From: a virus
Virus record (IMG/VR): IMGVR_UViG_3300030202_003282
Coordinates: 52,754-116,753 of that record
Length of the DNA: 64,000 nt
Reading direction: 5' to 3' (one strand)
Shown: positions 61,207 through 64,000 of the stretch, piece by piece
How positions within the stretch are numbered: the stretch's first letter is position 1
Layout: each line of letters opens with the position of its first letter
The notes under the pieces: generated by a model
Database searches by the model: none
Seen by the model: only the letters and a program-made list of their open reading frames with translations
What the model was told of the DNA's origin: nothing
Program-made: the position numbers and the translations under genes

Positions 61207-62532
61207 ATGAGTAATGAAACAAAAACTGTGGAAACAAAAGTAACACAAGAAAATATTAATTTAGATGAAATCTTTGCTACAGAAGTAGGTGCAAATGCAG
61301 ATTCTGTAATATCAACGCCAGAAGATACAGCTAAGAAAAATTTCTTTAAAGTTAAAGAAAAAGTAGATATGGATTCTTTTACTGAACCAATTACTGAGTC
61401 AACCACTGAACCAGTTGCTGATACTACAACAGAAACAACTGAAGAAACAACAGAAACAATCACTAAACCAGTTGCTGAAACAAGTGAGGCAGAAAAAGCT
61501 GGTGATTCTCTTATTAATGAATTAGATGCAGAAACTTTTCAAACAGAAGACGCAGAACCTGCAATAGAAAAAAAAGAAACTAGAGGTAGAAAAGCTATAA
61601 CAGGAATGGCTGATGTATTTACTAAACTTATTAAAGATGATAAAATAGTACCATTTGATGATGATAAATCATTAGAAGACTATAGTGCAAAAGATTGGGA
61701 AGAATTAATTCAAGCTAATCTAGATGAAAAAGCCAATCAAGTTAGACGTGAAACCCCTCAGCAATTTTTTAATTCATTACCGCAAGAACTTCAAATAGCT
61801 GCACGTTATGTTGCAGATGGTGGAACAGATTTAAAAGGATTATTTGGAACATTAGCTCAAGTAGAAGAGCATAGATCTTTAGATACTAAAAAAGAAAAAG
61901 ATCAAGAATACATTATTAGAGAGTATTTAGGTGCTACCGGTTATGGTTCATCTGAAGAAATACAAGAAGAAATTGAGATATGGAAAGATCTTGGTAAGCT
62001 TGAACAACAAGCTTCTAAGTTTAAGCCCAAGCTTGATAAGATGCAAGAAGCAGTTGTTGCTAAAAAAATTCAAGAACAGGATTTAAAAAAGAAACAACAA
62101 GAACAAGCATCAAAACAATACATGTCAAATGTATATAATACACTTAAAGAAGGAACATTAGGGGATATGAAAGTAGATAAAAAAACTCAATCATTATTAT
62201 ATAATGGTTTGGTTGCACCTAATTATCCATCTGTAAGTGGAAAGAACACAAACTTATTAGGGCATTTGCTTGAAAAGTATCAATTTGTTGAGCCTAACTA
62301 TACATTAGTAACTGAAGCATTATGGTTACTTGCTGATCCTACAGGATATAAAAGTAAGATAATGGAAAAAGGTGCTCAAAAATCTGTTGAAAAAACAGTA
62401 AGAAAATTGAAAACTGAACAAGCAGGTAGTGGTGGAAATTCTTTAGGAACTGATAGAAGAGAAAAAGCAGTAGCTAAAAAATCTACTAAAAGAACTATAC
62501 CAAGATCTAATAATATTTTTAAAAGGATTTAA
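61207..62532 (+). CDS. Scaffold-like protein upstream of major capsid
   Basis: Encodes 441 residues. The N-terminal third contains a Thr/Glu-rich repetitive segment (about 60-98, TEPITESTTEP and TTTETTEETTET), then an acidic region and a charged helical C-terminal half with a basic tail. The low-complexity, highly charged, helical character and its place directly before the capsid gene fit a scaffolding protein. No protease motif seen. Confidence 0.6.
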   Translation: MSNETKTVETKVTQENINLDEIFATEVGANADSVISTPEDTAKKNFFKVKEKVDMDSFTEPITESTTEPVADTTTETTEETTETITKPVAETSEAEKAGDSLINELDAETFQTEDAEPAIEKKETRGRKAITGMADVFTKLIKDDKIVPFDDDKSLEDYSAKDWEELIQANLDEKANQVRRETPQQFFNSLPQELQIAARYVADGGTDLKGLFGTLAQVEEHRSLDTKKEKDQEYIIREYLGATGYGSSEEIQEEIEIWKDLGKLEQQASKFKPKLDKMQEAVVAKKIQEQDLKKKQQEQASKQYMSNVYNTLKEGTLGDMKVDKKTQSLLYNGLVAPNYPSVSGKNTNLLGHLLEKYQFVEPNYTLVTEALWLLADPTGYKSKIMEKGAQKSVEKTVRKLKTEQAGSGGNSLGTDRREKAVAKKSTKRTIPRSNNIFKRI

Positions 62533-62591
62533 TCAATCAATATATATAGTAACAATTAATAATTAATAACAAAAACAAAAAACAATCAATT

Positions 62592-64000
62592 ATGGCAACT
62601 CCAATGTTAAACAACGGAATTTTCCTAAGAGATACTCAGTATAATGCTAGTTCTCATGTTGATTCTTATCACCTAACTGCAATGTTAGGATCTTCAGAAC
62701 CTATGGATATGGGTCCTGTTGATTTGTGGGCTATGACACAAAAGGTAGAAATGCCTTTGTATCAAATGGCTTCTTTTGGTGGAAAGAATACAATCATGGT
62801 GGATAATGCAAGAGGTGAGTACAAATGGCAAACTCCAATCGCGCAAGATTTACCTTACATCACTGTAGATGTAGATCAAGGTAATTCAAAAAAAGGTATA
62901 GATGGAACTACCTTTAAAATTAAACTAAACAAAAGAACGTTTGGTCATGGTGACATTATCACTTATGATAAGTATAATGGTGCTGAACTTTATATTACTG
63001 CTGATGATATTTTACCAGCTGGTGACGGGTTCATTTACACTGTTCAACTTGTAAATAATGATAATACAGCATTTCTTGATGATGCTTATTTAGCTGCAGG
63101 AACTAAGTACTTTAGAAAAGGTTCTGCAAGAGGTGAGTATGGTGAAAGATTTTCTGATATTGAAACAGGATCTGGTTTCCGTGAATTCTACAACTTTGTA
63201 GGTGGAGCTGAAGCACATGTACATTATTCAATTTCTTCTAGAGCAGATTTAATGCTTAAAGGTGGATTGAATGCTGATGGTACTGTTCCAGTTACAGAAA
63301 TCTGGAGAAATTTTGATCAAGATGCTAATCCATCTGTTTCTTCTATTGAAGAATTAGTTGGTAATATGGGTAAAGCAGGTGCAAGAGATGCATTTGAAAG
63401 TGGTAAACTTTCTAGAACTTTTGTTACTAACCTAGAAGCAGCTCATCTTTCTAAAATTGCTAATGACATTGAGACTTACCTTATGTGGGGTCACGGTGGT
63501 AGAGTTAAGCAAGATGGTCCAGATGATATCAGAATGTCTGTTGGTCTTTGGAAGCAGTTGGATAACTCATTTAAAAGAGTATACAACAAATCTTCTTTTT
63601 CTTTGGATATGTTCAAAACTGAACTTTACAACTTCTACCAAGGTAAAGTTGAATTCAAAGGGCCAGACCCACAAAGAAAACTTGTTGTACAAACAGGTAT
63701 TGGTGGTATGCAAATGATCAATGCAGCTATTGCTAATGAAGTATTTGGTTCTGGATTAGTTCAGAATGCTTCTGATATAGGTGCAGTTACTGGATCAGGA
63801 ATGGATTTAGATTATGGTTTTGCTTATACAAGCTTTACTATTCCTTTCCTTGCTAATGTTAAGTTTGTACTTAACCCAGCATTTGATAACTTACACACTA
63901 ATGATATTGAGAATCCTCTAATTGATGGAAGACCGTTAAGCTCTTATAGCTTTATCATTTTTGATGTTACAGATGAAGGAAATGACAACATTTTCTTATT
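62592..64000 (+). CDS. Major capsid protein (3' partial)
   Basis: Starts at 62592 after an A-rich leader and runs open to the right edge, at least 469 residues. It begins MATPMLNNGIFLRDTQYNAS; the fold-rich middle (SRADLMLKGGLNADGTV) and the segment FEFKGPDPQRKLVVQTG-like region near 350-370 fit HK97-type capsid proteins of the crAss-like kind. Codon use is richer in G/C-ending codons than in flanking genes, as is usual for a highly expressed protein. The C-terminus is outside the window. Confidence 0.8.
   Translation, partial: MATPMLNNGIFLRDTQYNASSHVDSYHLTAMLGSSEPMDMGPVDLWAMTQKVEMPLYQMASFGGKNTIMVDNARGEYKWQTPIAQDLPYITVDVDQGNSKKGIDGTTFKIKLNKRTFGHGDIITYDKYNGAELYITADDILPAGDGFIYTVQLVNNDNTAFLDDAYLAAGTKYFRKGSARGEYGERFSDIETGSGFREFYNFVGGAEAHVHYSISSRADLMLKGGLNADGTVPVTEIWRNFDQDANPSVSSIEELVGNMGKAGARDAFESGKLSRTFVTNLEAAHLSKIANDIETYLMWGHGGRVKQDGPDDIRMSVGLWKQLDNSFKRVYNKSSFSLDMFKTELYNFYQGKVEFKGPDPQRKLVVQTGIGGMQMINAAIANEVFGSGLVQNASDIGAVTGSGMDLDYGFAYTSFTIPFLANVKFVLNPAFDNLHTNDIENPLIDGRPLSSYSFIIFDVTDEGNDNIFL

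Overview
The window looks like part of a large, AT-rich, tailed double-stranded DNA phage genome whose host is probably a member of the Bacteroidota. Three things point to that host: several TAnnTTTG promoter elements, A-rich leaders before start codons with no Shine-Dalgarno sequence, and lipoprotein signals in tiny accessory genes. The standard bacterial code fits; TAA, TGA and TAG are all used as stops. The terminase, the very large portal (928 aa), a scaffold-like protein just before the capsid, giant virion proteins at the far end, and two oppositely oriented gene blocks resemble crAss-like phages (Crassvirales). That placement is an inference, not proven here.

Layout. (1) Positions 1-8768, + strand: the end of a late block, with one gene cut by the left edge and a 1961-residue giant protein that carries a PD-(D/E)XK nuclease domain. 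(2) 8.8-16.1 kb: a small membrane protein, a B12-dependent class II ribonucleotide reductase (- strand), then + strand tiny genes, a collagen-like fibre protein and a three-helix holin. (3) 16.2-45.5 kb, almost all - strand: the early/replication block. It holds two lipoproteins, a DUF932 protein, MazG, a family B DNA polymerase ending in a clamp-binding peptide, a RecB/RecE-type nuclease, a MoxR ATPase with a VWA-metallopeptidase, a RusA resolvase, a degenerate primase, two ssDNA-binding-like proteins, a DnaB-like helicase, a DnaA-like DNA-binding protein, NinB-like, HAD, radical SAM, SF2 helicase and HNH proteins. Rho-independent terminators cut this block into sub-operons. (4) 45.5-47.5 kb: two long stretches without convincing genes but full of perfect hairpins, one ending in a tRNA-like element. 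They look like large structured noncoding RNAs. (5) 48.5-64 kb, + strand: the late block resumes with methyltransferases, endolysin, an HU-like protein, a nuclease, a double glycosyltransferase, a GroES homologue, large terminase, portal, scaffold-like protein and major capsid protein (cut by the right edge).

How it fits together. A divergent promoter region near 35.95-36.03 kb drives replication genes leftward, and a second divergent gap at 48.3-48.5 kb separates early from late genes. If the genome is circular, the capsid end of the window continues through unseen tail genes to the giant proteins at the left edge. The most unusual content is the pair of large structured RNA candidates, the MoxR/VWA module inside the replication block, the repeated SSB-like acidic tails, the nuclease domain inside a giant virion-type protein, and a packaging operon that also encodes a co-chaperonin and a two-domain glycosyltransferase.
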